Source: JACTUA01 sp964551875
GTDB taxonomy: Archaea; Halobacteriota; Methanomicrobia; Methanomicrobiales; JACTUA01
NCBI GenBank assembly: GCA_964551875.1
Contig: CAZKEV010000001.1
Location: 1 to 64,000 of the forward strand
Reading direction: 5' to 3'
Length of the DNA: 64,000 bases
How positions within the stretch are numbered: position 1 is the first letter of the stretch; each line of letters starts with the position of its first letter. This document shows, piece by piece, positions 1 to 8,266 of the stretch. The translations under genes and the position numbers were made by a program. The notes beneath the pieces are model-generated. The model made no database searches and was not told the origin of the DNA. It was given only the letters and a program-made list of their open reading frames with translations.

Positions 1-451
1 GGTGCTCCACCCCGGCCTCCATGTCCATGATGAGGAGATCGGCCGTGCCCGAGAGGTGGTCCACGAGCCTCCGGGCGAGGGCGTTCGCCGGGCAGAAGCA
101 GCCCCCGCCACCCGTGCGGATGGACCCCAGGACCAGGAGGTGCACTCCGTCCTTACAGCTGATGCCGAATCTTTCAGAGATGTCATCCACTTTCGGGTTG
201 ATCCTGAAGACCAGCCCGCCGCCCTCCGGCGGGGCGCCGGTCCTCTCAAGGATGAGGTCCTCCATCTCGACGAGCGGGGTGATGGCTGCCGCCTTCCCTG
301 GGCTGCAGGAGAGGGAGGATGCCAGATTCGGGGAGGGGTCCATATCGAGAGCGATGACCCGGTAGCCCCGGGAACCAAAAGTCCGGGCGAGGCCTGCTGC
401 GATGGTGGTCTTCCCGACCCCTCCCTTCCCGGTGACGGCGATCTTGGCCAT
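1..451 (-). CDS. cooC: CooC-type CO dehydrogenase maturation ATPase (partial)
   Basis: Cut by the window edge; 150 residues from the ATG at 451 are visible. It is a P-loop ATPase of the MinD/CooC class, which in carbon monoxide dehydrogenase systems uses ATP to help insert nickel into the C-cluster. The N-terminus MAKIAVTGKGGVGKTT carries a deviant Walker A (KGGVGKTT, residues 9-16) with the signature extra lysine. ALDMDPSPNLA follows at about residue 35, and GGGCFCPAN at about residue 118 supplies the CxC pair expected for nickel binding in CooC. LIMDMEAG near the visible end is the Walker B segment. It is divergent from the ASKHA activator gene and 2 kb from the cdh operon, which supports the role. 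The function is inferred from family and context; the C-terminus is not seen. Confidence 0.88.
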   Translation of the reverse strand, partial: MAKIAVTGKGGVGKTTIAAGLARTFGSRGYRVIALDMDPSPNLASSLSCSPGKAAAITPLVEMEDLILERTGAPPEGGGLVFRINPKVDDISERFGISCKDGVHLLVLGSIRTGGGGCFCPANALARRLVDHLSGTADLLIMDMEAGVEH

Positions 452-481
452 GTGTCTTATCCCATACCATGATGAGCCTCG

Positions 482-491
482 GATATAAATT
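482..491. promoter_or_regulatory. TATA-like element between cooC and the ASKHA activator gene
   Basis: GATATAAATT is the only clearly AT-rich stretch in the 112-bp divergent intergenic region between the cooC start (451) and the activator start (564). It lies about 33 bp upstream of the cooC start codon, a fitting distance for a cooC promoter with a very short leader. Direction is not certain. Confidence 0.4.
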
Positions 492-563
492 CAAGGTATC
501 CACGGGCCTGCCGGCCAGGGGCATGATTGGCCTCCGGCGGCAGTCCCGTATCCGGGAGTCGGG

Positions 564-2198
564 ATGGGGGAGATGATCATCCTCCCTGGCGGGAGGAGGA
601 GACCGCTCGAGGTGGGGAAGACGATCCTCTCTCATCTCCAGCAGACAGGAGCCTCGGTGACCGCCCACTGCGGGGGCCGGGGGGAGTGCCGTGCCTGTGC
701 CATCCATATCGACAGGCCGGATCTCCTCTCCCAGAAGACCGGAGTGGAGGAGTCGGTGCTGGGCGATCCCCTGATGCGCCTTGCCTGCCAGGCAACCGTC
801 GTGAGCGTAGACGGGATTCTCAGAGTGGAACTCCCCCAGTACCCGGGATACTCCATCGTTGAACGGGGCCTGCGCCCGGTTGTTCCGCTCTCTCCCCTTG
901 TGGAGCTGGCAGGGAAGGAAGGTTCCTTCAAGGTTGCCTGGGGCGGCAGGGTCCTCGGCCCCTATGAAGGGGAGATCTTCGGTGTCGCTCTCGACATAGG
1001 GACTACCACCCTGGCCATGCGCTGGCTGGACCTTGAGGACAGGCAGAACCCCGACCGGTTCTCGGCATCGGTCCTGAACCCCCAGATCCGGTTCGGGGAC
1101 AATGTCATCGACCGTATCCGGTATGCCATGAGGGTTCCCGGGGGAGCACGTCATCTCCAGAATGCGGTTATCGGTGCAGTCAACAACCTCCTCTCGTGCG
1201 GTGCGGTCCGCCCGGACCATATCTACGAGATGACGGTTGCGGGGAACAGCGTGATGCGGGACCTCTTTCTCGGCCGGCCGGTGGAGGGGCTGGGGGCGTT
1301 CCCCTTTGAACCGGTCTCTATGGGTGCGGTGGACACCGGAGCTTCCGAGCTTGGCATCGCCATCAACCCGGGGGGGAATGTCTACGCCCTCCCCCTCATC
1401 GGCCATTTCGTGGGGGCCGACACTCTGGCCATGATCCTTGCGACAGAGATGCATACGAGGGAGGAGGTGACTATGGCCATCGACATCGGGACGAATACCG
1501 AGATCGCCGTCGGGAACCGTGAGGGCATCATGGTCACGTCGTGCGCCTCGGGCCCGGCCTTTGAGGGTTCCGGGATAGCCTGCGGTACCGGTTCGGTTGA
1601 GGGGGCGATCCAGCGACTGGTCATAGAATCCGATGGCCGGGTTGCGTTTGAGACCATCGGGAACGGCGCTCCTGTCGGGATATGCGGGTCAGGGCTCATT
1701 GACACCCTCGCAGAGCTCCTGGAGCACGGGATCATCGACTGGACCGGGAAGTTCAGGGGCGGGCATGAGCGCTTCTCCCTTGCAGCAGGGAAGAGGGGTG
1801 TGTACCTCGACGGGAGCGATCTCGACAACCTGAAGCTCGCCAAGGCGGCGGTGGCGGCGGGTGCCGCGGTCCTCCTTGAGAGGGCGGGGATCGAGGCAGG
1901 GGAACTCTCCCGCCTCTTCCTCGCGGGAGCCTTCGGGACCTACATAGACGTGGCCAATGCGAGGCGGATCGGGATGCTCCCCGGGATTCCTCCCGAAAGG
2001 GTTGAGAAGGTGGGGAACGCGTCCATCGAGGGGGCGGCCCTGGCACTTCTCTCGCGCGAATGTAGGGAGCGGGGCGAGGAGCTGGCTGGTAAGATCTCCC
2101 ACGTGAGCCTCGAGCGGGACCCGGCCTTCCAGGACAGGTTCGTGGAGGAGCTCTGCTTCCCGAAGTATCGGAAAAATGAGCGTTCTGCTGCGGGATAG
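564..2198 (+). CDS. ASKHA-domain [2Fe-2S] reductive activator of corrinoid protein (RACo/AcsV-like)
   Basis: This 544-residue protein resembles the reductive activators that use ATP and a [2Fe-2S] centre to reduce inactive Co(II) corrinoid to the methyl-accepting Co(I) state. The N-terminal ferredoxin domain has cysteines at about residues 36, 42, 45 and 75 (CGGRGECRAC, then RLACQ), the plant-type spacing. A linker domain is followed by an ASKHA ATPase fold with phosphate loops ALDIGTTTLA (about residue 145) and AIDIGTNTEIA (about residue 305), plus GICGSGLID and LAGAFGTYID, typical of the DUF4445 group. It is slightly shorter than bacterial RACo. A second in-frame ATG lies at 573; the first has GGGAG a few bases upstream. 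It sits beside cooC and faces the cdh operon, so the likely client is the CdhD/CdhE corrinoid protein or the small corrinoid protein at 3593-4243. Confidence 0.85.
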   Translation: MGEMIILPGGRRRPLEVGKTILSHLQQTGASVTAHCGGRGECRACAIHIDRPDLLSQKTGVEESVLGDPLMRLACQATVVSVDGILRVELPQYPGYSIVERGLRPVVPLSPLVELAGKEGSFKVAWGGRVLGPYEGEIFGVALDIGTTTLAMRWLDLEDRQNPDRFSASVLNPQIRFGDNVIDRIRYAMRVPGGARHLQNAVIGAVNNLLSCGAVRPDHIYEMTVAGNSVMRDLFLGRPVEGLGAFPFEPVSMGAVDTGASELGIAINPGGNVYALPLIGHFVGADTLAMILATEMHTREEVTMAIDIGTNTEIAVGNREGIMVTSCASGPAFEGSGIACGTGSVEGAIQRLVIESDGRVAFETIGNGAPVGICGSGLIDTLAELLEHGIIDWTGKFRGGHERFSLAAGKRGVYLDGSDLDNLKLAKAAVAAGAAVLLERAGIEAGELSRLFLAGAFGTYIDVANARRIGMLPGIPPERVEKVGNASIEGAALALLSRECRERGEELAGKISHVSLERDPAFQDRFVEELCFPKYRKNERSAAG

Positions 2199-2234
2199 AT
2201 CGGTAGAAACCCAGTAGGCTACCTGCATGAGGGA

Positions 2235-2286
2235 TTCATTTCAGAATTTGTCTTTTGTTGGGCTCTCGGGGGACTCCCGCCCCCGC
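2235..2286. repeat. Diverged direct repeat, copy A
   Basis: The segment around AGAATTTGTCTTTTGTTGGG and the following GGGGGACTCCC matches copy B at 2465-2516 with one indel. Across the best 36 columns every difference is a transition. It includes a potential G5/C5 hairpin. Function is unknown. Confidence 0.5.
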
Positions 2287-2464
2287 CGCGGGCACCCCCC
2301 GTTGTGTACCGGAGCATGTGCAGGCGGTTTCCGGGCAGGATCATCTGCCTTGTGAAAGGGACTATCCTCACGAGGGGGACGCCGCAGCGGCGGGGGCGAG
2401 CGAAACGATGCCCCCAGGAGCGTCCAACCCGGCATCCGTATCAGTTGGTTACCAATACAAGGGG

Positions 2465-2516
2465 TTCACTTTTAGAATTCGCCTTCTATCGGGCCCTTGG
2501 GGGATTTCCCCCTGCT
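2465..2516. repeat. Diverged direct repeat, copy B
   Basis: The partner of 2235-2286. The segment AGAATTCGCCTTCTATCGGG is followed by GGGGGATTTCCCCC, a perfect 5-bp stem with a 4-base loop. It lies 230 bp from copy A. Confidence 0.5.
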
Positions 2517-2660
2517 GCTCTGCCATCTTACCACCGCGATAGGCCCCTCCGTTTCCTTTCATCCTGCAATCCTCAAAGGACCATGAAGACTCCAAGCCCG
2601 CTCATGTGCCCTGCCCTGCCGTATCGCCGCCTTTTGATCGAAGATTACCTGCCTGGATTC

Positions 2661-3596
2661 TCAGTCCTTGTTTGCTCTGGCCCTCACCCTCCCACCCCCT
2701 ATCCTCTCCACCTTCCCCTCATGGATGAGCTCCTCCAGGTAGAGATCCACGGAGGGCCCTGCGGTGCATCCACTCACCTCGCTCTCCCACCGTGCCTGGG
2801 GCGAGACGACCCTCGCCTTCAGGTACTCAACAGTCATCTCCCCTTGATCGGCAAGGGTGCGGAGGATGAGATCCTTCGTGGTGGGGAGTCCGCAGGCAGA
2901 GAATACCGCGTCCTTCAGGAGATCCCCCGCCTCCTGCATGATAGGGTAGAGGGGGTCCATCTCTGCCAGGCAACAGTGATCGGCTCCCTCGTTGTGATGC
3001 TCTTCGTAGCACCGCCGGAGGATAAAATCCCGGTCGCAGGGGAGGCCTTCGAGCTTCTTTGCCGTGGATGAAGCGGTGCCGCAGGGGGTATCACGCAAAA
3101 CGGTGATCGCCGTGATGCGGTGGGAGGCCGGATCAACCGTTGCCCGGAACTCCGGCCTGCCGAACCTCCCGGCAAATGCATGAACCAGGTCATTCCTGCT
3201 CCCTGCAAGGATGCAGAACGGCTCCGGGAACTCGACGTGGATCCCGGCATCGCCAAGGTCTTCCTCGATGGATCTCCTTGCATCGGGGGCCATACCCCGG
3301 TCATCGATGGCGAAGATGACTGCCCTGGCCCCCCAGCGTTTTGCCACTCCCGGTACGAGCGCCCCCAGGGATCCCTGGACTCCCAGGACGAGGAGGAGGT
3401 CGCATCGGGTCTCCGGCAGATCTGTGGGAAGGAACTCGTCAGGGCTCTCCCAGATGTCCCCCGATCGGCCTCCCCCGGGGATCGTCTCCGGCGTGAGCTC
3501 GTACACGGCCACGATCCTGTCGCCAAACCCGGAGAGGGAGATGTGGTTGATCATCTGCTCGCCGAAGGGGCCGGCGTAGAGGATCCCGATCTTCAT
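2661..3596 (-). CDS. DUF166 family protein, last gene of the cdh operon
   Basis: A 311-residue protein of the DUF166 family, which is common in methanogens, sometimes mislabelled as thymidylate synthase, and has no firmly established function. The N-terminus MKIGILYAGPFGEQM starts at 3596. An upstream in-frame ATG at 3623 was not used because the ATG at 3596 overlaps the stop of the preceding corrinoid gene (ATGA), implying translational coupling. Cysteine-containing segments DTPCGTASS and GADHCCLAEMDPLYP are candidate metal-binding or catalytic sites. The C-terminal 70 residues look like a winged-helix tail (ILRTLADQGEMTVEYLKARV, then LYLEELIHEGKVERIGGG). The linkage to a corrinoid protein and cdhDE suggests a role in one-carbon or corrinoid chemistry, but that is inference. 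Confidence 0.75.
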   Translation of the reverse strand: MKIGILYAGPFGEQMINHISLSGFGDRIVAVYELTPETIPGGGRSGDIWESPDEFLPTDLPETRCDLLLVLGVQGSLGALVPGVAKRWGARAVIFAIDDRGMAPDARRSIEEDLGDAGIHVEFPEPFCILAGSRNDLVHAFAGRFGRPEFRATVDPASHRITAITVLRDTPCGTASSTAKKLEGLPCDRDFILRRCYEEHHNEGADHCCLAEMDPLYPIMQEAGDLLKDAVFSACGLPTTKDLILRTLADQGEMTVEYLKARVVSPQARWESEVSGCTAGPSVDLYLEELIHEGKVERIGGGRVRARANKD

Positions 3597-4243
3597 GTAC
3601 CCGCCCCGACGAAGGCAAGGCACTTCTTCAGCCCGTCGATGGCATCCCGGCCATAGGCGTCTGCCCCGATCTCCCGGGCGAACTCCTCGGTAACGGCGTG
3701 GCCCCCCACGATGACCTTTACATCCTGCCGGAGCCCACGGCGTTTTAGTTCCTCCAGGACCTCCCCCATGGCGGGAAGGGTGGAGGAGAGGAGGGCCGAG
3801 AGGGAGAGGATATCCGGCCGGTGGCGGGCGACGCTCTCGGCGAAGAGGCCGCTGTCCACGTCCACGCCGAGGTCGATGCAGGAGAAGCCATTCGATTCGA
3901 GCGTCACTGCAAAGATCATCTTCCCGATGTCATGGACATCTCCCTTCACGGTTCCCAGGATGACGAGCCCCCTTCCCCTCTCCCCCTTCGGGAAATGGGG
4001 CCTCAGGATCTGCAGTGCCCGCTTCATGTTACGGCCCGAGACAATGAGATCGGAAGTGAAGTAGCGTGTCTCGCCCTTCCCCTCGAATCCCTTTCCTATC
4101 TCGTCGAGGCCTGCAGAGAGCTCTGCGAAGATCTCGTGGGGGGTGATCCCTTCTTCGATCCTTCTTTCGCAGAACCCCTTCACCCGCTCGCCCTTGAAAT
4201 CGAGGAGGATGGAAAGGATCTTCTTCGGACCTGCAGTCTCCAT
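3593..4243 (-). CDS. Small corrinoid-binding protein (MtxC/MtbC-like)
   Basis: A 216-residue corrinoid protein of the type that shuttles methyl groups in methyltransferase systems. The N-terminal helical cap (about residues 1-90, with GITPHEIFAELSAGLDEIGK) is followed by a Rossmann cobalamin-binding domain. That domain has GDVHDIG, the base-off His ligand motif DxHxxG, at about residue 119. SLSALLSST and VIVGGHAV further on are the SxL and GG motifs that hold the nucleotide tail. It lies 16 bp downstream of cdhE and overlaps DUF166 by ATGA, so it is expressed with the cdh operon. No cognate methylamine-, methanol- or methylthiol-type methyltransferase gene is adjacent, so its methyl donor and acceptor are unknown. 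Confidence 0.88.
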   Translation of the reverse strand: METAGPKKILSILLDFKGERVKGFCERRIEEGITPHEIFAELSAGLDEIGKGFEGKGETRYFTSDLIVSGRNMKRALQILRPHFPKGERGRGLVILGTVKGDVHDIGKMIFAVTLESNGFSCIDLGVDVDSGLFAESVARHRPDILSLSALLSSTLPAMGEVLEELKRRGLRQDVKVIVGGHAVTEEFAREIGADAYGRDAIDGLKKCLAFVGAGT

Positions 4244-4259
4244 ACCGGATCTGTTCCCC

Positions 4260-5687
4260 CTACCGGGCAGACCATCCGGGGGTGTGGTCCTGCCCGTACC
4301 ACTTCGCCTTCACATATCCCGGTATGGCCGACGAGTCCCTCGGCCCCACGATGACATCCCACCCGGTCGCGTCCTCGATGTCACCCTTCAGGCGCGCCGC
4401 AAGCCCGGGGATGATCAGCGTGCGGTGGGAGACCTTGTCCGCTATTCCCGAGGATCCCACCACCTCGGCGACCTTCGCGCCCGTGAACTTCCTCCCGGCG
4501 ACCGCCGAGTCCACGCTCATTCCCTCGGTGTCCACCACGAGGAGGTGGCAGTCGAGTTTCTCGATGTCAGAGAGGACGGTATAGTAGGTGAGGGCGAAGT
4601 TGGAGGTGATGAAGACGGGCGCCTCCTTCGGATCCGGCTCCCCGAAGGTCCGTAAGCCCGGGTCAACGCTCACGGGTTTCCTCGGGTCATTGTAGATGTT
4701 GTTCCTGAGCACAACGAGAGGAAGGGTGGACCACTTCGAGGCCGAGGAGACCATGAGGAGATCGACGTAGCGCACCACCATCATCGCGGCCAGGCATGCC
4801 TCCTTCCACCTGACCACGTCCTTGCCGCCCTCTGCATAGTGCTTCTCCCAGAGGGTGGCAGGGGCGCCCGCGAGGGGATAGCCAAGGAGGTCATCCTCCT
4901 CCCGGATAGCCGCGATCCGTATCTGGGTGAGGGCAGAGACCGTCTCGCGGAGGTCTCCCCGGAACCCGCAGCCCGGGTCGAGAACAAGGTCATCGACGCC
5001 CATGACCCTGAGGGTCTTTACGATGGACCGCAGGGTGCGGATCTCGTGGGCATAGACACCGAGGGGGCAGCGGTAGCGGAGGGCGAGCTCCCCCATCTGC
5101 TTCCAGTTCTCCCGGGTCGCTGCATAGAGGAGCGGCCTCCGGGCATGGACGACCCTGACCCCCGCCTCGATGACCGCGGGGTTGTGGGACCAGAGGATGA
5201 GGGGGAGCTGGGTCGACTTCGCCACGATCTCCACGAGCCGCGCGTACCTGTCGGGGTGTTCGTTCGCCGACCGGATGGCGATGGCATCAAGGGTGAGGAT
5301 CTTCCCGATGTACTTGTAGTGGAAGTAGTTTGTCTCCTGCACCCGCTTTGTCACGGTCTCGTCGGTCATGCTGTCGTCGACAACGACCGCGATGGCAGGC
5401 GGGTTCGTGTACCGGAGCTCGTGGCGCATGAGGACGAGGGCACCGCCGATGGTAACCTTATGGTCGCCGCTCCCGATCACCACCTCCCGGACGGGTGGGG
5501 CAAAGATCTCCCTGAGCCGTACCAGGTTCTCCCGGTACTTCTCCTCGAGGAGGGGGGGGCATTCCTCGAGGGTGTTGTTCCGCTCGCAGAGCTGTACCGC
5601 GAATCCCATGCAGGTCTTCGGCTCGCAGACCCCGCAGTTCGTCTTGGGGAGGAGGGGGTAGACCTTCATCGGGCCGATCTGCTTCAT
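4260..5687 (-). CDS. cdhE: Acetyl-CoA decarbonylase/synthase gamma subunit (corrinoid/Fe-S protein large subunit)
   Basis: The 475-residue large subunit of the corrinoid iron-sulfur protein, which carries methyl groups between tetrahydrosarcinapterin and the acetyl-CoA synthase A-cluster. The N-terminal [4Fe-4S] domain has TNCGVCEPKTCMGFA then ERNNTLEECPPL, the four-cysteine pattern of CdhE/AcsC. A TIM-barrel domain follows (VLDPGCGFRGDLRETVSA) and a C-terminal cobalamin-binding domain ending in VGPRDSSAIPGYVKAKW. Length matches the family. It starts 7 bp after cdhD, with GTGAGGGC in the spacer acting as a ribosome-binding region. It works as a heterodimer with the adjacent CdhD. Confidence 0.96.
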   Translation of the reverse strand: MKQIGPMKVYPLLPKTNCGVCEPKTCMGFAVQLCERNNTLEECPPLLEEKYRENLVRLREIFAPPVREVVIGSGDHKVTIGGALVLMRHELRYTNPPAIAVVVDDSMTDETVTKRVQETNYFHYKYIGKILTLDAIAIRSANEHPDRYARLVEIVAKSTQLPLILWSHNPAVIEAGVRVVHARRPLLYAATRENWKQMGELALRYRCPLGVYAHEIRTLRSIVKTLRVMGVDDLVLDPGCGFRGDLRETVSALTQIRIAAIREEDDLLGYPLAGAPATLWEKHYAEGGKDVVRWKEACLAAMMVVRYVDLLMVSSASKWSTLPLVVLRNNIYNDPRKPVSVDPGLRTFGEPDPKEAPVFITSNFALTYYTVLSDIEKLDCHLLVVDTEGMSVDSAVAGRKFTGAKVAEVVGSSGIADKVSHRTLIIPGLAARLKGDIEDATGWDVIVGPRDSSAIPGYVKAKWYGQDHTPGWSAR

Positions 5688-5694
5688 TTCGCCC

Positions 5695-6870
5695 TCACTT
5701 CCCCACCCCGATGAGCTCCCTGAACGTCGGCGGGGCCGATCCTCCCGAGAGCCATCCCACGATGTCCTTCACCGTCCGTGCCGCGCCCGGGTGGAGCATG
5801 ATGAAGAGATCGACCCCGGCGAGGAGGTAGGCGAGGCTGCCGGTCAGCTCCCACATGGGCCCCCGGAGCTCCCTGGGGCCGAGGGTGGCATCGGACTTCC
5901 AGGCCTCCCTCGCTCCCCAGGAGTTCGCGGTTCCCGCTGCCTGGGGGAACTGGAGCTCCTTGTCGCCCATGAGAGCGGCATGGCGTATCCGTTCAATGAC
6001 CGTGTAGGCATATTCGAGCCCGTACCCCAGGGCAGCCGAGGTCGGGTCCATGATGATCTGGGCCGGGGTGATATATCCTGTAAGGTTCCGGTTCAGCTCC
6101 TTGGCCTGGTTGATATCGATGGGGGACCAGGCGAGGACCACCTGCCCGTGTCGCTTGGCCGCCTCTGCAACGGGCTTCCACATGTCAAGGGTTGCCGAGG
6201 AGAGGAGCACCCGCTCGCCCTCGCAGACCTCAGCAACCTTCGGGAGCACCTGGGCGTCCTTCTGGGGGTTCCCCGACCCCCCGATGATGATCGGGACATC
6301 GACCGCCTGGAGGAGGTCTTCCACGAGCCGAGCCGCATCCTGCACGGGGGTGTCTTTGATGTAGGGGTCGGTACTCGTCAGGTCGAGGTCAACAAGGTCG
6401 GCCCCGAACTTGTTCACCCAGAGGCGGGCCCATTCGCACGGGTCCTGGAGTGCATCGCCGAAAAAGGCCCTGACAGGTGCGGGCAGGGGGGGCGCAGTGT
6501 CGAAGATCGACCCCGCGATGACAGGCGGGTGGAGGGGGATCTCCTGGAAGGTGTGAAAGGCAGGGGCTCTCTCCCCGCCGATGATGACCGGATGCTTCCG
6601 GGTTCCCCCGTCAGCCCGCCCTGCCCCAAGGGTCACCTCCACAATAGAGCCAGGATAGGTGTGGACAGGGGGATGGTACTCGGTCTCGAGGAGGGTCTCG
6701 GGGGACACGACGGCGAGCTCCTCGGCAAGGAGGCGCGAGAGGGCCGCCCTCCCCTCGAAGGTCACGGTCAGCTCCTCGGCGGCGATCGCGATATCCTGGA
6801 GCTCGATCTCGCCCGAGGCAGAGAGCAGCTCCAGGAGGATCCTCACCAGGTCCCCGTCGTCCTCTCCCAT
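5695..6870 (-). CDS. cdhD: Acetyl-CoA decarbonylase/synthase delta subunit (corrinoid/Fe-S protein small subunit)
   Basis: The 391-residue TIM-barrel subunit that pairs with CdhE and helps position its corrinoid for methyl transfer. Recognisable stretches are VTLGAGRADGGTRKHPVIIG, WARLWVNKFGADLVDLDLTS, VDVPIIIGGSGNPQKDA and the C-terminal IMLHPGAARTVKDIVGWLSG. All are conserved in archaeal CdhD and bacterial AcsD. The start at 6870 is preceded by GGAGTGAGG inside the end of cdhC, and the gap to cdhC is 7 bp. Length is a little below some Methanosarcina homologues because the N-terminus is short. Confidence 0.95.
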   Translation of the reverse strand: MGEDDGDLVRILLELLSASGEIELQDIAIAAEELTVTFEGRAALSRLLAEELAVVSPETLLETEYHPPVHTYPGSIVEVTLGAGRADGGTRKHPVIIGGERAPAFHTFQEIPLHPPVIAGSIFDTAPPLPAPVRAFFGDALQDPCEWARLWVNKFGADLVDLDLTSTDPYIKDTPVQDAARLVEDLLQAVDVPIIIGGSGNPQKDAQVLPKVAEVCEGERVLLSSATLDMWKPVAEAAKRHGQVVLAWSPIDINQAKELNRNLTGYITPAQIIMDPTSAALGYGLEYAYTVIERIRHAALMGDKELQFPQAAGTANSWGAREAWKSDATLGPRELRGPMWELTGSLAYLLAGVDLFIMLHPGAARTVKDIVGWLSGGSAPPTFRELIGVGK

Positions 6871-6877
6871 CGCGCCC

Positions 6878-8266
6878 TCACTCCGGTTTCTTCCGGATGA
6901 TCATCCGTTCGGCATGGATCTTCACGTTCTTCAGGGTGAGGCTGACGCTGCCGCCCGGTATGGTCACCGTGTTCTGGGAGGCTACCTGGGGCCGCGAGAC
7001 CTCCGTCCCGGGATTTTCAGCCGCAGGGAGAGGTTCCGGTGCCTTCATCCGCTCGATGATGGGGTGGTGGTGCGCCCTGAGGAACCCGGCGAGGGCATCG
7101 ACGGTGGTGACGTCCTTCTCGGTCGCTATCGCATCCCAGAGGCCGGCGGGGATCTGGTCCTTCATCCGCTCCTTCAGCTCCGACGGGAGCCAGACGATTC
7201 GCTTCCACCCGCCGCTCGCCGCAAGAAACCTCGGGGACCTCATGTACTCGAAGGAGAGGCCGTGGAACCCGTCGACCTGCCTCCCCCCGGCTGTCGAATC
7301 GGCGATGGCGCCGAAGGAGAGGCCCGTGGGGGTTTTACCCTTATAGTCCCGGTGGACGATGCCGAGGCCGTCGCACTCGGGCACGTAGAAGGTCGTGCAC
7401 TCGAAGCAGCCGCAGGAGGTGTGGGGGTACCCGAAGGCCGAGTAGAGCTGCACCCGCTCCACGTTCCCCAGGGACTTCTCCTTCACGACGGCGTTCACTC
7501 CCGCGTACTCCCCGGTGGCCGGCTCCAGGCACTCCCCCTTTGCGATCTCGAAGATGGGCCCCTTCGGGTCGACGCGGGAGGCAGCCCTCCCGTCCATCCA
7601 GGAGATGGCGCCGCAGTTCGCGTACCGCTGGGGGGTGATGACACAGACGTGGGATGGGGCAAAGGACTGGCAGAGGGTGCACCCGAAGAAGACCCCAACG
7701 TCATCGTCGGTCATCCCCCGGGTGCGGGCATCCCGCTCCTCGAAGATCCCCCGCACCCTCCCGATCCGGCGCTGCACCTCCTCCGGATCGGTGATGAAGG
7801 TCACCTCGACAGCCTCGATGAGGGGGATGGCGCTTTTAAGGAGCCGGGCGAGGACAACGCCGACGTGCCGGAGAGTGAGCCCCTTCTTCACCGATCTCCT
7901 GTCGACCCGGAGCCAGATGGCATCCCGCTGGTTCAGGTGCATGTAGCCCTCGATCCAGTTGGAGAAGTCGTGGATCCGCCGCTCCATCACCCCGGCCATG
8001 TCGGGCTCGACCCCCTTTCCCGCAACCGCGATCTCGGTGCCGAAGGGGAGGCTCGAGCCCTCTGGCATCTGGGGGATGTCAGGCCCGATGAGGCTGATCT
8101 TCCCGTCCTCCACCTCTCCGGGCCCCTTCACCTCCAGGATCTCGTACTTCTCCTGAACGTTCGGGCCGCCCAGCTCGGCGTGCATCTGCTGCTTCCTGAT
8201 CCGCTCCCCCTCGAAGACCACCCCAACCTCGACGGGAATATCCGAGAACATCCCCTCGCTGCTCAT
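6878..8266 (-). CDS. cdhC: Acetyl-CoA decarbonylase/synthase beta subunit (acetyl-CoA synthase)
   Basis: The 462-residue catalytic subunit that condenses CO, a methyl group and CoA on the Ni-Ni-[4Fe-4S] A-cluster. The A-cluster ligands are visible as GCTLCQSFAPSHVC and, further on, HTSCGCFECTTFYVPE. I place the start at the ATG at 8266 (MSSEGMFSDIPVEVG), which overlaps the cdhB stop as ATGA. The long in-frame extension upstream to 8497 runs over cdhB and has no family character. The C-terminus ends in a Met/Ile/Lys-rich tail after SVSLTLKNVKIHAERM. It is co-transcribed with the rest of cdhA-E. Confidence 0.97.
   Translation of the reverse strand: MSSEGMFSDIPVEVGVVFEGERIRKQQMHAELGGPNVQEKYEILEVKGPGEVEDGKISLIGPDIPQMPEGSSLPFGTEIAVAGKGVEPDMAGVMERRIHDFSNWIEGYMHLNQRDAIWLRVDRRSVKKGLTLRHVGVVLARLLKSAIPLIEAVEVTFITDPEEVQRRIGRVRGIFEERDARTRGMTDDDVGVFFGCTLCQSFAPSHVCVITPQRYANCGAISWMDGRAASRVDPKGPIFEIAKGECLEPATGEYAGVNAVVKEKSLGNVERVQLYSAFGYPHTSCGCFECTTFYVPECDGLGIVHRDYKGKTPTGLSFGAIADSTAGGRQVDGFHGLSFEYMRSPRFLAASGGWKRIVWLPSELKERMKDQIPAGLWDAIATEKDVTTVDALAGFLRAHHHPIIERMKAPEPLPAAENPGTEVSRPQVASQNTVTIPGGSVSLTLKNVKIHAERMIIRKKPE

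Larger units (their letters stand above)
2199..2660. other. 462-bp convergent intergenic region with a diverged repeat pair
   Basis: This lies between the 3' ends of the activator gene and the DUF166 gene. No convincing gene is seen. It holds two related segments, at 2235-2286 and 2465-2516, each with a G5...C5 hairpin (listed separately). The rest is GC-rich without recognisable structure. Confidence 0.6.

Noticed and set aside
246..1454. Long minus-strand reading frame across the cooC/activator region
   Set aside because: It runs antisense to the activator gene and enters cooC in the wrong frame. Composition is typical of GC-rich shadow frames (Arg/His/Pro/Gly-rich).
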